Shown in pieces: positions 1 to 10,180 of a stretch of DNA of 64,000 nt; position 1 is the first letter of the stretch; the number at the start of each line of letters is the position of its first letter. The DNA lies in contig JAHJIJ010000027.1 of NCBI GenBank assembly GCA_018823325.1, positions 213,465 through 277,464 of the forward strand, in the 5' to 3' direction. The DNA is from Alphaproteobacteria bacterium. GTDB lineage: Bacteria; Pseudomonadota; Alphaproteobacteria; Sphingomonadales; Sphingomonadaceae. The translations under genes and the position numbers were made by a program. The notes under the pieces are model-generated. The model was given only the letters and a program-made list of their open reading frames with translations. It was not told the DNA's origin and did no database searches.

Positions 1-129
1 GGCACTGTCTATCTGCGTATGCAGGGCGCCTGCGCCGGTTGCCCGTCCTCGACTGCGACGCTCAAGAACGGCATCGAGCAGTTGCTCAAGCATTATGTGC
101 CGGAAGTGACAGAAGTGCGGGCCGTTTGA
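1..129 (+). CDS. NifU-type Fe-S scaffold, C-terminal end (partial)
   Basis: The window opens inside this reading frame; only the last 42 residues and the stop are present. The visible part carries the CAGCPSS motif, the CxxC pair that binds a [4Fe-4S] cluster in NifU C-terminal (Nfu) domains, followed by a typical short helix and a VPEVTEV end. Nfu proteins carry Fe-S clusters to apo-enzymes in the cytoplasm. The tsaB start lies 37 bases downstream, a common arrangement in sphingomonads. The family assignment rests on this short tail, but the motif and its spacing are characteristic. Confidence 0.8.
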   Translation, partial: GTVYLRMQGACAGCPSSTATLKNGIEQLLKHYVPEVTEVRAV

Positions 130-166
130 ACGCCGCTATGCACCGGTCTGCTCAACTCATCCTTCG

Positions 167-844
167 GTGAGCCTCCACGTGGCGCAACGCACGCTGGTCA
201 TCGATTGTGCGACCCCGGCGCTGTCTGTGGCGCTCTTCGATGGTGCAGACCTGCTGGCGGCGACGCACCGGGAGCTGGGGCGCGGCCATGCCGAAGCACT
301 GCTTCCAGCCATTGCGGCCCTGCCGGATGGCGGACGCGCCGACAGCATTCTCGTGGATATTGGCCCCGGCAGCTTCACCGGCGTGCGTGTCGGGCTTGCA
401 GCGGCGCGGGCATTGGCCTTCGCCTGGAAGGTTCCAGTTGCCGGATTTGGCTGTCTCGATCTCGTGGCAGCAATCGCGCGCGACAGGCTAGCGCCCGCCG
501 AGCCGTTCATCGTGACGATGGTTGGCGGCCATGGCGAGATTTTCTGGGCACGCCCCACCGCACCGGATGCAACAGACGGCGGCGCCCCGCTCACGATCCA
601 TTCCACCCCGATTGACGAACTGGCCGCCTCGCTCGACGTCGCGTTGCTCGTCGGCTCCGGCGCCGAGATACTCGTTGCGGCTGGCGCACCTGCGCGGGCC
701 GTGACTTTGCTGCCCGACGCCCGCGAGGTGCTACACCTGCCTGTTTCCCGCCGCAGCCGTTCCCCCGCGCCCGAATATGGGCGCGGCGCCGATGCCAAGC
801 CGATGGTCGATCGGGGCGTTCGCAGGCCTGTTCCGGTGCGCTGA
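167..844 (+). CDS. tsaB: tRNA t6A37 biosynthesis protein TsaB
   Basis: TsaB is the dimerisation partner of TsaD in the complex that puts threonylcarbamoyl on adenosine 37 of ANN-decoding tRNAs. The 225-residue protein has the ASKHA-fold signatures of the family: an N-terminal LVIDCATPALSVAL strand-turn, the IGPGSFTGVRVGLA segment near residues 65-80, and the C-terminal YGRGADAKP segment. The start is set at a GTG; another in-frame GTG lies 12 bases downstream at 179, and neither has a clear Shine-Dalgarno, so the exact start is uncertain. Its stop overlaps the rimI start (TGATG), which implies translational coupling. Confidence 0.9.
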   Translation: MSLHVAQRTLVIDCATPALSVALFDGADLLAATHRELGRGHAEALLPAIAALPDGGRADSILVDIGPGSFTGVRVGLAAARALAFAWKVPVAGFGCLDLVAAIARDRLAPAEPFIVTMVGGHGEIFWARPTAPDATDGGAPLTIHSTPIDELAASLDVALLVGSGAEILVAAGAPARAVTLLPDAREVLHLPVSRRSRSPAPEYGRGADAKPMVDRGVRRPVPVR

Positions 845-1332
845 TGCAGGACAAGGAGGCGCTCCGCATCACCGTCAGTCTCGATCCGTCCATGGACGAG
901 ATCACGGCCGCGATGGAGGTGATGTCTGCCGCCTTTCCTCCTGAATTTGGGGAAGCGTGGTCCTTGGCTCAACTAACGGGCATGATGCAATTGCCCGGCT
1001 CGATTTTGGTGATCGGCTATACAGATGCCGGGCCTGTCGGTTTTGGTCTGCTACGCAGCATTGCGGGGGAAGCCGAATTACTTTTGCTCGCCGTCCATCC
1101 AGATCATCGCGGCAGAAATCATGGCCGCCGTTTACTTGATCGATGTATGACGGAGGCCGAAGGGAGCGGTGCCGAGGCACTTTTCCTCGAAGTGAGGTCA
1201 GGAAATCCCGCCATTCGTCTGTATGGGAAGGCCGGATTTCATCAATATAACGTTCGACCTAACTACTATTCCGGTTCGAACGGCGATCGGTTCGATGCGC
1301 TGAGCTTGAAAGTCATTTTGGGACAGCACTGA
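844..1332 (+). CDS. rimI: GNAT acetyltransferase, RimI type
   Basis: A 162-residue single-domain GNAT protein. The acetyl-CoA pyrophosphate-binding loop is visible as HPDHRGRNHGRRLLD (motif A, Q/RxxGxG/A-like), preceded by a beta strand LLLLAVHP, and followed by AEALFLEVRSGNPAIRLYGKAGF, the typical RimI ending. In the tsaB-rimI pair it is the presumed N-alpha-acetyltransferase of ribosomal protein S18. It starts on the last base of the tsaB stop, so the two are probably translated as a unit. Substrate is inferred from synteny and family, not from sequence alone. Confidence 0.85.
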   Translation: MQDKEALRITVSLDPSMDEITAAMEVMSAAFPPEFGEAWSLAQLTGMMQLPGSILVIGYTDAGPVGFGLLRSIAGEAELLLLAVHPDHRGRNHGRRLLDRCMTEAEGSGAEALFLEVRSGNPAIRLYGKAGFHQYNVRPNYYSGSNGDRFDALSLKVILGQH

Positions 1333-1352
1333 ACCTCTTGACGAAACTGGCC

Positions 1353-1402
1353 TTGCCCTTTGTTACGTATCGTCTTAATATTATATCCCTCAATATATTA
1401 AG
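1353..1402 (+). promoter_or_regulatory. mucR promoter with AT-rich inverted repeat
   Basis: TTGCCC (1353-1358) and TAATAT (1376-1381) are separated by 17 bases and form a plausible sigma-70-type promoter. A second candidate is TTGACG at 1338-1343 with a poorer -10. An 8-base inverted repeat, CTTAATAT (1374-1381) and ATATTAAG (1395-1402), covers the -10 and the initial transcribed region. MucR/Ros regulators are known to bind AT-rich sites and repress their own genes, so this is a candidate autoregulatory operator. That function is inferred. Confidence 0.5.
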
Positions 1403-1445
1403 AATTGCGATTCTCGGGCTCGCAAGATCACAGCAGGAATTTCAT

Positions 1446-1865
1446 ATGTCGGATACTAACCCGCAAGACGAAGTGCTCATTACCCTCACGTCTGATATCG
1501 TTGCAGCGCATGTTTCTAATAACAGCGTGGCCGTGTCCGATCTGCCGACGCTTATCCAGAATGTTTATGGCGCGCTCGCCGGCCTTCAGCAGGAAGTCGC
1601 GCCGCCGCAGCCCAAGCAGGAACCGGCGGTATCTATCCGTGCATCGATCAAGCCCGATTACATCGTGTGCCTTGAAGACGGGAAGAAGCTGAAGATGCTG
1701 AAGCGTCACCTCATGACGCATTATCAGATGACCCCCGACGACTATCGCGCCAAATGGGGACTTCCCGCCGACTATCCGATGGTCGCCCCCAATTATGCCG
1801 AGCAGCGCCGTACCCTTGCCAAAAAGATCGGCCTTGGCACCTCGCGCAAGCGCACGCGCAAATAA
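1446..1865 (+). CDS. mucR: MucR/Ros-family zinc-finger transcriptional regulator
   Basis: A 139-residue regulator of the Ros/MucR family. The Cys2His2-type zinc finger appears as VCLEDGKKLKMLKRHLMTHY, in which only one canonical cysteine is visible, as in several MucR homologues. It is followed by the family hallmark DYRAKWGLPADYPMVAPNYAEQR and a basic tail. These proteins control exopolysaccharide synthesis, motility and cell-cycle genes in alphaproteobacteria. The start is ATG at 1446, preceded by CAGGAA; an upstream in-frame extension to 1338 runs through the promoter and is rejected. A factor-independent terminator follows. It is a plausible regulator of the capsule locus in this window, but nothing in the sequence proves that. 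Confidence 0.93.
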   Translation: MSDTNPQDEVLITLTSDIVAAHVSNNSVAVSDLPTLIQNVYGALAGLQQEVAPPQPKQEPAVSIRASIKPDYIVCLEDGKKLKMLKRHLMTHYQMTPDDYRAKWGLPADYPMVAPNYAEQRRTLAKKIGLGTSRKRTRK

Positions 1866-1897
1866 CAGCGCGCCTCGGGCGCTCAGTAGTGAAGGGA

Positions 1898-1928
1898 ATG
1901 CCGCCTTTTGCATAAGGGCGGCATTTTT
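1898..1928 (+). terminator. Rho-independent terminator after mucR
   Basis: ATGCCGCC (1898-1905) pairs perfectly with GGCGGCAT (1917-1924) around an 11-base loop, and the downstream arm runs into a TTTTT tract. It lies 33 bases after the mucR stop and separates mucR from fur. Confidence 0.8.
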
Positions 1929-1998
1929 CTTGCCTGAAAAGCTCCAGGAATCTGAATTTGCAGGTTCCAGAACGCACAAATTGGGCTACACACACCTC

Positions 1999-2430
1999 AT
2001 GTCCCGGACGATCGATATTGAAGCGCTGTGCGCCGAGCGCGGCTTGCGTATCACCGAGCAGCGGCGCGTCATTGCCCGCGTGCTTTCCGAAAGCGAAGAT
2101 CATCCCGATGTGGAGAAGCTGCACGAGCGCGCCTCGGCGATCGACAGCAACATCTCCATCGCCACGGTCTACCGCACGGTGCGCCTGTTCGAAGAGGCCG
2201 GCATCCTCGAGCGCCACGATTTCGGCGATGGCCGCGCCCGCTATGAGCCAGCGCCGGAGGCGCATCACGATCATCTGATCGATGTGGAATCGGGCAAGGT
2301 TGTCGAGTTCGTCGACCCGGAGCTTGAGCAGCTCCAGCGCCAGATTGCCGAGAAGCTGGGCTACCGCCTAGTCGATCACCGTATGGAATTGTACGGCGTC
2401 TCGCTCGATCGTGAGCGTAGCAAGGACTGA
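1999..2430 (+). CDS. fur: Fur-family metal-responsive regulator
   Basis: A 143-residue Fur/Mur-type repressor. The N-terminal winged helix covers about residues 1-85 and includes the recognition segment ISIATVYRTVRLFEEAGIL. The C-terminal metal-binding and dimerisation domain has the signature HHDHLIDVESGKVVEF. No CxxC zinc pair is visible in the C-terminal half, which is usual for alphaproteobacterial Fur/Mur proteins. The start is ATG at 1999; the upstream in-frame reading crosses the mucR terminator and is rejected. plsC begins on the base after the stop (TGAATG). Whether it senses iron or manganese cannot be read from the sequence. Confidence 0.9.
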   Translation: MSRTIDIEALCAERGLRITEQRRVIARVLSESEDHPDVEKLHERASAIDSNISIATVYRTVRLFEEAGILERHDFGDGRARYEPAPEAHHDHLIDVESGKVVEFVDPELEQLQRQIAEKLGYRLVDHRMELYGVSLDRERSKD

Positions 2431-3156
2431 ATGATCTACCTGCGCGCGCTTGCCCGGCTGGCGCGCCTGCTGGGCGTTCTCCTCAGCTGCCTTATCCCTC
2501 ACCTCATCGCGCGCCGTCGCGGCCCATCTCCCTGGCCACGTCGCTTCCTCGCACGCGCCGCGCGCGCCACGGGGTTCGACGTCCGGATAGAAGGTACGCC
2601 GCTGCTGCACGATGTGTTCTTCATCGGTAATCATCTGAGCTGGATCGACATTCTGGCACTGGGTGGCGCCACCGGCACGGCCTTCATCTCCAAGGATGAT
2701 GTCGCCCGCGCGCCGATCGTCGGCTGGCTGGCCGCCCAGAACAACACCGTGTTCATCGCACGGGACCGACGCGGCGCCGTTTCCGGCCAGATCGAGATGG
2801 TTCGTGCTGCCCTGGCCGCGCACCAACCGATTGCGCTCTTCCCGGAGGGCACCACGGGAGACGGCAAGACCTTGCTGCCCTTCAAGGCTGCGCTCTTCTC
2901 GGTGCTGCTCCCCCCGCCCCGCTCGATCCTCATCCAGCCGGTGGTGATCGATTACGGCCCCGCCACGGCCCTCGTTGCCTGGACGGATGGGGAGAGCGGG
3001 GTTGCCAATGCCCTGCGCATTCTCGGCGCACCGGGCCGGCGCGTGCTGACCCTCCACTTCCTCACGCCCTTCGACCCCGGCGACCATCCGGATCGCAAGA
3101 CGCTGGCTGCAGAGACGCGCGCACGGATCGCAACGGCAATGGGGCAGCAAGGTTGA
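2431..3156 (+). CDS. plsC: 1-acyl-sn-glycerol-3-phosphate acyltransferase (PlsC)
   Basis: A 241-residue membrane-associated acyltransferase that converts lysophosphatidic acid to phosphatidic acid in phospholipid synthesis. The catalytic HxxxxD motif is NHLSWID (about residues 68-74), the glycerol-phosphate-binding FPEGTT motif is near residues 137-142, and a hydrophobic N-terminal segment (LARLLGVLLSCLIPHLIA) could anchor it in the inner membrane. The ATG directly abuts the fur stop, so fur and plsC are probably co-translated. miaB follows after 88 bases. Confidence 0.9.
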   Translation: MIYLRALARLARLLGVLLSCLIPHLIARRRGPSPWPRRFLARAARATGFDVRIEGTPLLHDVFFIGNHLSWIDILALGGATGTAFISKDDVARAPIVGWLAAQNNTVFIARDRRGAVSGQIEMVRAALAAHQPIALFPEGTTGDGKTLLPFKAALFSVLLPPPRSILIQPVVIDYGPATALVAWTDGESGVANALRILGAPGRRVLTLHFLTPFDPGDHPDRKTLAAETRARIATAMGQQG

Positions 3157-3244
3157 CCGGCGCTGCCGTCCCATGCCGACACCGCCGCTAAACGGCCTCA
3201 CCCCTCCCCTTCCCCCTTCGCGCCTTGGCCTGTATAGGCCCGGC

Positions 3245-4582
3245 ATGACCCAATCCCCGCCCAAGACCTACCACGTCAAATCCTTCGGCTGTCAGATGAA
3301 CGTCTATGATGGCGAGCGTATGAGCGAGCTGTTGACCGCGCGTGGCATGACTCCCGCCAGCGAGGGCGCCGAGGCGGATCTGGTTGTCCTCAATACCTGC
3401 CACATCCGCGAGAAGGCCGTCGATAAGGTCTATTCGGACATTGGCCGCCTCAAGCGTGAGGATGGCTCACGCCCGATGATCGCCGTTGCCGGTTGCGTGG
3501 CACAGGCAGAAGGCTCGGAAATCACCCGGCGCACCAAGGCTGTCGATATCGTCGTCGGCCCGCAGGCCTATCACCGCCTGCCGGGCCTCATCGACGATGT
3601 CGTCGCGGGCCGCGAGGCCGTGGATACGGATATGCCGGCCCACTCCAAGTTCGAGCTACTGCCGGGCCGCACCCGCCGTTCCGGCCCCTCAGCCTTCCTC
3701 ACCGTGCAGGAAGGCTGCGACAAGTTCTGCACCTATTGCGTTGTGCCTTATACGCGCGGCGCCGAGGTCAGCCGCCCCTGGAGCGCCATCCTCGATGAAG
3801 CACGCGCACTCATCGATGCCGGCGCGCGCGAGATCACCCTCCTTGGCCAGAATGTGAACGCTTGGACTGGCGAGGACGAGGCCGGCCGCATGCAGGGCCT
3901 TGATGCCCTCATCCGCGCGCTTGACCGGCTGCCGGGCCTTGCCCGCATCCGCTACACGACCAGCCACCCCAATGACATGACTCAGGAGCTGATCGAGGCC
4001 CATGCCGAAGTCCCCAAGCTCATGCCGTTCCTGCACCTTCCGGTTCAGGCGGGGTCGGACCGCATCCTCAAGGCCATGAACCGCAGCCATAGCCGCGAGT
4101 CCTATCTGCGCATCCTTGAGCGCGTCCGCGCGGCCCGGTCGGATATCGCCCTCTCTGGCGACTTCATCGTCGGCTTCCCCGGTGAGACCGACGCCGAGTT
4201 TGAGGAAACGCTGAGCATCGTGCGTGAAGCCCGCTACGCGCAATGCTTCAGCTTCAAATACAGCCCACGCCCCGGCACCCCCGCTGCAGACATGGCCGAT
4301 CAGATCGCGGCAGACGTCATGGATGAGCGCCTCCAGCGCCTGCAGGCCGCACTGAACACCCATCAACACGCCTTCAACCAGGCAACCGTCGGCAAGCGCA
4401 CAACCATCCTGCTGGAGCGCAAGGGCCGCCATCCTGGCCAGCTGATCGGCAAGACGCCTTGGCTCCAGTCGGTCCATATCGATGCCGCCAGCGCAGCCAT
4501 TGGCGACCTAATCGAGGTCGATATCCTCTCTGCAGGACCCAACAGCCTCGCGGGCCTGATCGCCAGCCGGCAGGCCGCCTGA
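3245..4582 (+). CDS. miaB: tRNA-2-methylthio-N6-dimethylallyladenosine synthase MiaB
   Basis: A radical-SAM methylthiotransferase, 445 residues, that adds the 2-methylthio group to i6A37 of tRNAs. The order is canonical. An N-terminal UPF0004 domain has three cluster cysteines, in SFGCQMNVYD, LNTCHIREKA and VAGCVAQ. The radical SAM motif is CDKFCTYC. A C-terminal TRAM domain (about residues 375-440) binds tRNA. The ATG at 3245 gives the normal N-terminus (TYHVKSFGCQMN). An in-frame upstream extension to 3173 runs through proline-rich non-conserved sequence and is rejected. Confidence 0.95.
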   Translation: MTQSPPKTYHVKSFGCQMNVYDGERMSELLTARGMTPASEGAEADLVVLNTCHIREKAVDKVYSDIGRLKREDGSRPMIAVAGCVAQAEGSEITRRTKAVDIVVGPQAYHRLPGLIDDVVAGREAVDTDMPAHSKFELLPGRTRRSGPSAFLTVQEGCDKFCTYCVVPYTRGAEVSRPWSAILDEARALIDAGAREITLLGQNVNAWTGEDEAGRMQGLDALIRALDRLPGLARIRYTTSHPNDMTQELIEAHAEVPKLMPFLHLPVQAGSDRILKAMNRSHSRESYLRILERVRAARSDIALSGDFIVGFPGETDAEFEETLSIVREARYAQCFSFKYSPRPGTPAADMADQIAADVMDERLQRLQAALNTHQHAFNQATVGKRTTILLERKGRHPGQLIGKTPWLQSVHIDAASAAIGDLIEVDILSAGPNSLAGLIASRQAA

Positions 4583-4765
4583 ACGACGAAATTCGGTTCG
4601 TCGACCGCACCGGATCGCCAATTCCATCTTACCTGCCGCCAACCGGCATCGGCCGGTCGGGAAGCATCATTGCGTCCGACTCTACCTTCGGGGCTCTCAT
4701 GTAAGCGCTTGCAATCATTCCGGACACTGCGCTAGCGCTGCTCGAAATCGAATGAGGAGAGCGTG

Positions 4766-5962
4766 ATGATGAAATGGCTGCTTGCGTTCGCGGTGACGGC
4801 CATCGCCACCCCGGCATTGCCACAGCCCAAGGGCGACACCGTCATCCTGCGCGCATCCCACATTCTCGATGGCACGGGCGGCGTTCTCAAGGATCGCGAC
4901 CTGCACATCCGGGACGGCCGGATCGTCGAGATCACTCCGCCCGGCGCACATTTCGATCATGACCTGCGCGGCATGACGCTCATGCCGGGATGGATCGACA
5001 CCCACGCACATATCTCAGCGCGCTTCGATCAGGCCGGCAAGGATGTCTTCCCCAACAGTCTGGGAGAGGAAACCCGGGAAGAAGCCGCGCTTTCCGTGGC
5101 AGCCAACGGATGGGCAACGCTACGCGCCGGCTTTACGACAATCCAGAGTCCCGGTGACAGGCTGGATGCGCCGCTGCGCGCCGCAGCCGCAAAAGGCCCC
5201 TTCCCTTCTCCCCGAATTCTCACGTCACTCGACCTCATTCAGGCGAAGGATACGCCTGATCCTGCCGCCGTGCGGGCCAAGGTCCGGCAGATGAAGGCGG
5301 ATGGCGCCGATCTGGTCAAGCTGTTCGCGGATGGTCATGGCGAACTCAGCCAAGCCGCACTCGACGCTGGCTGCGATGAAGCGCGGCGCCTGGGCCTGCG
5401 CACCATCGTCCACTCCCATTCTCTTGCTGCAACACGGCGCGTGATCGCAGCGGGCTGCACGACGCTGGAACATGGCAATGAGCTCGATGCCGATGCGCTG
5501 AACGCCATGAAATCAGCGGGCATGTACTACGACCCAAATCTCGACATTCCCGTTCATTATGCCCGCCGCAAGGCCGCGCTGCCGGAAGCGGCGACCTATC
5601 GCTCCGGCGACATTGCGCAAATGCCCGAGGCCTATCGCACTTATGTCGCGACCTTCCGCCAGGCGCTCGCTTCGGGTGTGCAAATCGTGTTCGGCAGCGA
5701 TGCCGTCGCCGGGACGCATGGGCAGAATGCCGACGAATTTGTCTGGCGCGTCATCGATGGCGGCCAGCCGCCGATGGATGCCATCGTCAGTGCCACTTCG
5801 CTCGCCGCGAAATCCCTGGGGCTGGCAGACGAGATCGGTACGATCGCGCCCGGCATGCGCGCGGATCTCGTTGCCGTCGCGGGCGATCCCCTACGCGACA
5901 TCCGCGTCGTCAAGCAGGTTCGGTTCGTGATGAAGGGCGGCGCCGTCTTCAGAAAAGACTGA
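4766..5962 (+). CDS. Secreted metal-dependent amidohydrolase (prolidase-like)
   Basis: A 398-residue amidohydrolase-superfamily protein. Residues 1-20 form a signal peptide (MMKWLLAFAVTAIATPALPQ), which predicts periplasmic location. Metal-ligand motifs are in order: HxH in WIDTHAHIS, a lysine in ADLVKLFADG, histidines in TIVHSHS and TTLEHG, and the catalytic aspartate in IVFGSDAV. The C-terminal APGMRADLVAVAGDPL returns to the beta-sandwich. Similar proteins are imidazolonepropionase/Xaa-Pro dipeptidase-like hydrolases; the substrate is not identifiable. GAGGAG at 4754-4759 sits 6 bases before ATG 4766; a GTG at 4763 and an ATG at 4769 are alternatives. Confidence 0.85.
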   Translation: MMKWLLAFAVTAIATPALPQPKGDTVILRASHILDGTGGVLKDRDLHIRDGRIVEITPPGAHFDHDLRGMTLMPGWIDTHAHISARFDQAGKDVFPNSLGEETREEAALSVAANGWATLRAGFTTIQSPGDRLDAPLRAAAAKGPFPSPRILTSLDLIQAKDTPDPAAVRAKVRQMKADGADLVKLFADGHGELSQAALDAGCDEARRLGLRTIVHSHSLAATRRVIAAGCTTLEHGNELDADALNAMKSAGMYYDPNLDIPVHYARRKAALPEAATYRSGDIAQMPEAYRTYVATFRQALASGVQIVFGSDAVAGTHGQNADEFVWRVIDGGQPPMDAIVSATSLAAKSLGLADEIGTIAPGMRADLVAVAGDPLRDIRVVKQVRFVMKGGAVFRKD

Positions 5963-6116
5963 TGACCGGCCTGCCAACTACGCCCCTCCAACCGGCTCAT
6001 TTCAGGACAGCCGTATATTGGTAAAGAAACGTTAACCATTTCGACGCTGGCAGGTCGCCATGCTGTAACGCCGCACTGCAACAGGCCCCAAGTCATTCAC
6101 ATTCAAGGGGTCTTCC

Positions 6117-7981
<1,865 letters not shown>

Positions 7982-8072
7982 GTCCAGCCCTGCCTGAATC
8001 CAGCCGCGTCCCCACGCTTATCAATATGCGCTCACCCGGCTAGAAAAAGCGGGCAATCAGGGATGACGCGAC

Positions 8073-8465
8073 ATGACCATGCAAGATGATGACGACCGAC
8101 GGGCCGCCAACAAGCAACTCGTCCTCGCCATGTGGCACGACGTGATCGACGGACGAAATATCGAGGCCGCAGCCAAGTATATCGCGCCCGACTACATCCA
8201 GCACAGCCCCGGAGTCGGTCAGGGTCTGGCTGCGCTCATTGCTTTTCTGCGAACCGAGTTTCCGGATGCTCAGCCGCTTGAACCGGGCACATATCCCCTA
8301 ACGCAATTCGAGTTCGTCATCGCCGAGGGCGATCTGGTCCAGCTCATGTTCCGCCGGACTCTGCCAGCCGGCAAAGATCCCACGGCGGTCGATGTCTGGT
8401 GGTACGACACTTATCGCGTGCGCGACGGCAAGATTGTGGAACATTGGGACTCGGCTCACGCTTAG
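8073..8465 (+). CDS. SnoaL-like / NTF2-fold protein
   Basis: A 130-residue single-domain protein of the SnoaL-like polyketide-cyclase/NTF2 superfamily. Recognisable pieces are WHDVIDGRNIEAAAKYIAPDYIQHSPGVGQG near the N-terminus and the ending WWYDTYRVRDGKIVEHWDS, typical of this fold. Members bind small hydrophobic ligands or act as hydrolases or isomerases; the sequence does not say which. There is no signal peptide, so it is probably cytoplasmic. A GGGATGA element lies upstream of the ATG. It stands between mreB and phoH with no obvious partner. Confidence 0.75.
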   Translation: MTMQDDDDRRAANKQLVLAMWHDVIDGRNIEAAAKYIAPDYIQHSPGVGQGLAALIAFLRTEFPDAQPLEPGTYPLTQFEFVIAEGDLVQLMFRRTLPAGKDPTAVDVWWYDTYRVRDGKIVEHWDSAHA

Positions 8466-8629
8466 GGGCATCCCTGCCGGCGCGAGCGCACGCCGCTCCC
8501 AATGTGCGTCGCAACGGCATCTTTTCGCGGTCGGCAGAGACTTCCCGCTTGTCGCTGCCCCTGCCCTTCTGGCATGAAGATTCCCGATGACAAACTATCT
8601 CATCGCGCCCCGCGCCCTGAGTCGACCTC

Positions 8630-9637
8630 TTGGTCGCCCACTTGCCTAAGCGCCCTGTGCCTGCCCAGGCCGGAGATCGGGCCCGCCTCGAACTGGTCTT
8701 CGACAAGCCTTATCTGCTTGGCGCGGTTTTCGGGGAATATGATCAGAATCTGGTCGCTATCGAAAATCGACTGGGCGTTTACATCGCCGCGCGGGGTAAC
8801 AAGCTCCAGATCGAGGGCGATGCCGAATCCGCCGCGCGCGCGCGCGACGTGCTGCAGGGCCTCTACAATCGGCTCGCCGCCGGTCAGACGATCGACAGCG
8901 GCGCTGTGGAAGCGGTGATCGCCATGTCCGCCGAACCGACGCTCGACGGGATTATCCGCCACGATGTGTCGGAACCCCCCAAGGTGATGATCCGCACCCG
9001 CAAGAAGACGATCGTCCCGCGCTCGGCCAATCAGGGCCTCTATATGGAGGCGCTCGCCCGCAACGAGCTGATCTTCGCCCTCGGCCCGGCTGGCACCGGC
9101 AAGACCTATCTGGCCGTCGCGCAGGCGGTGAGCCAGCTCATCACCGGATCTGTGGATCGCCTCATTCTCTCTCGCCCAGCCGTCGAGGCCGGCGAGCGCC
9201 TCGGCTTCCTGCCCGGCGACATGAAGGAGAAGGTGGACCCTTATCTCCGCCCGCTTTACGACGCGCTGTACGACACGCTGCCGGCCGAGCAGGTCGAGCG
9301 GCGCATTGCCTCAGGCGAGATCGAGATTGCGCCACTGGCCTTCATGCGCGGGCGCACGCTCGCCAATGCCTTCATCATCCTCGATGAAGCGCAAAATACC
9401 ACAATTGCGCAGATGAAGATGTTCCTCACCCGCTTCGGCGAGGGCAGCCGCATGGTGATCTGTGGCGACCCCAAGCAGGTCGACCTGCCGCAGCCCGGCG
9501 CTTCCGGTCTGGCGGACGCTGTGGAGCGCCTGGAAGGCATCGAAGGCATCGCCGTCTCGCGCTTCACCACGGCAGACGTCGTCCGTCACCCCATCGTGGG
9601 GCGCATCGTCGCAGCCTATGAGGGGCCGAATGCTTGA
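8630..9637 (+). CDS. phoH: PhoH-like ATPase
   Basis: A 335-residue PhoH-family P-loop NTPase, linked across bacteria to YbeY and RNA metabolism. It shows the N-terminal PhoH domain (YLLGAVFGEYDQNLVAIENRLGV), Walker A (GPAGTGKT) and Walker B (FIILDEAQN), and the conserved arginine-containing RMVICGDPKQ. No ATG exists near the expected N-terminus: after an in-frame stop at 8618 the first candidates are TTG 8630, TTG 8642 and GTG 8657, none with a good ribosome-binding site. The 3' end overlaps ybeY by 8 bases, and ybeY and corC follow as an operon. Confidence 0.92.
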   Translation: MVAHLPKRPVPAQAGDRARLELVFDKPYLLGAVFGEYDQNLVAIENRLGVYIAARGNKLQIEGDAESAARARDVLQGLYNRLAAGQTIDSGAVEAVIAMSAEPTLDGIIRHDVSEPPKVMIRTRKKTIVPRSANQGLYMEALARNELIFALGPAGTGKTYLAVAQAVSQLITGSVDRLILSRPAVEAGERLGFLPGDMKEKVDPYLRPLYDALYDTLPAEQVERRIASGEIEIAPLAFMRGRTLANAFIILDEAQNTTIAQMKMFLTRFGEGSRMVICGDPKQVDLPQPGASGLADAVERLEGIEGIAVSRFTTADVVRHPIVGRIVAAYEGPNA

Positions 9638-10172
9638 AGTTCTAACCGACGCCGGCCCGACGTGGCCGGAGAAGACGGACTGGAGTTCACTGGCCGAGCG
9701 TGCCGTGCGCGCGGCGCTGTCGCAGTCGTCGCAATCTGTCATCATCAGCAGCAAGGCCTGCGTGGAAGTCTCGATCCGCCTGTCAGATGATGCTGAAGTG
9801 CAAGGCCTCAATGCCTCCTTCCGGGGCAAGGACAAGCCCACCAACGTGCTGTCCTTTCCGATGATCCAGAGCGATCTCATCGAAGCGATCGAAAACAGCG
9901 ACGACGGCGAAGTGCTGCTCGGCGACATCATTCTTGCCCACGAAACCTGCGCGCGGGAAGCCGAGGAACGCGCCGTTTCGCTGGAAAATCATACCACGCA
10001 TCTCGTCGTCCACGGCACGCTCCACCTGCTCGGCCACGATCATGAAAATGATGCCGAAGCTGAGGCGATGGAGCGGCTGGAAATACGAGCCCTTGAAACG
10101 CTGGGTATTGATGATCCATATGGGGACCGGGAACACGGCATGACCGGCCCCATTGATGAAACAGGGAATTGA
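9630..10172 (+). CDS. ybeY: Endoribonuclease/rRNA maturation factor YbeY
   Basis: A 180-residue zinc metalloprotein needed for 16S rRNA 3' processing and ribosome quality control. The signature H3xH5xH zinc site is read as HGTLHLLGHDH near residue 130. The upstream LSFP and LLGDIILAHET segments are also family-typical. It starts within the end of phoH (8-base overlap) and ends just before corC, in the conserved phoH-ybeY-corC order. The reading frame extends upstream inside phoH, but ATG 9630 gives the conserved N-terminus. Confidence 0.93.
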   Translation: MLEVLTDAGPTWPEKTDWSSLAERAVRAALSQSSQSVIISSKACVEVSIRLSDDAEVQGLNASFRGKDKPTNVLSFPMIQSDLIEAIENSDDGEVLLGDIILAHETCAREAEERAVSLENHTTHLVVHGTLHLLGHDHENDAEAEAMERLEIRALETLGIDDPYGDREHGMTGPIDETGN

Positions 10173-10180
10173 TCCAGAAG

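Noticed and set aside
157..972. Long minus-strand open frame opposite tsaB
   Set aside because: It is antisense to a well-supported gene and has Arg/Ser/Pro-rich, non-conserved composition typical of GC-rich shadow frames.
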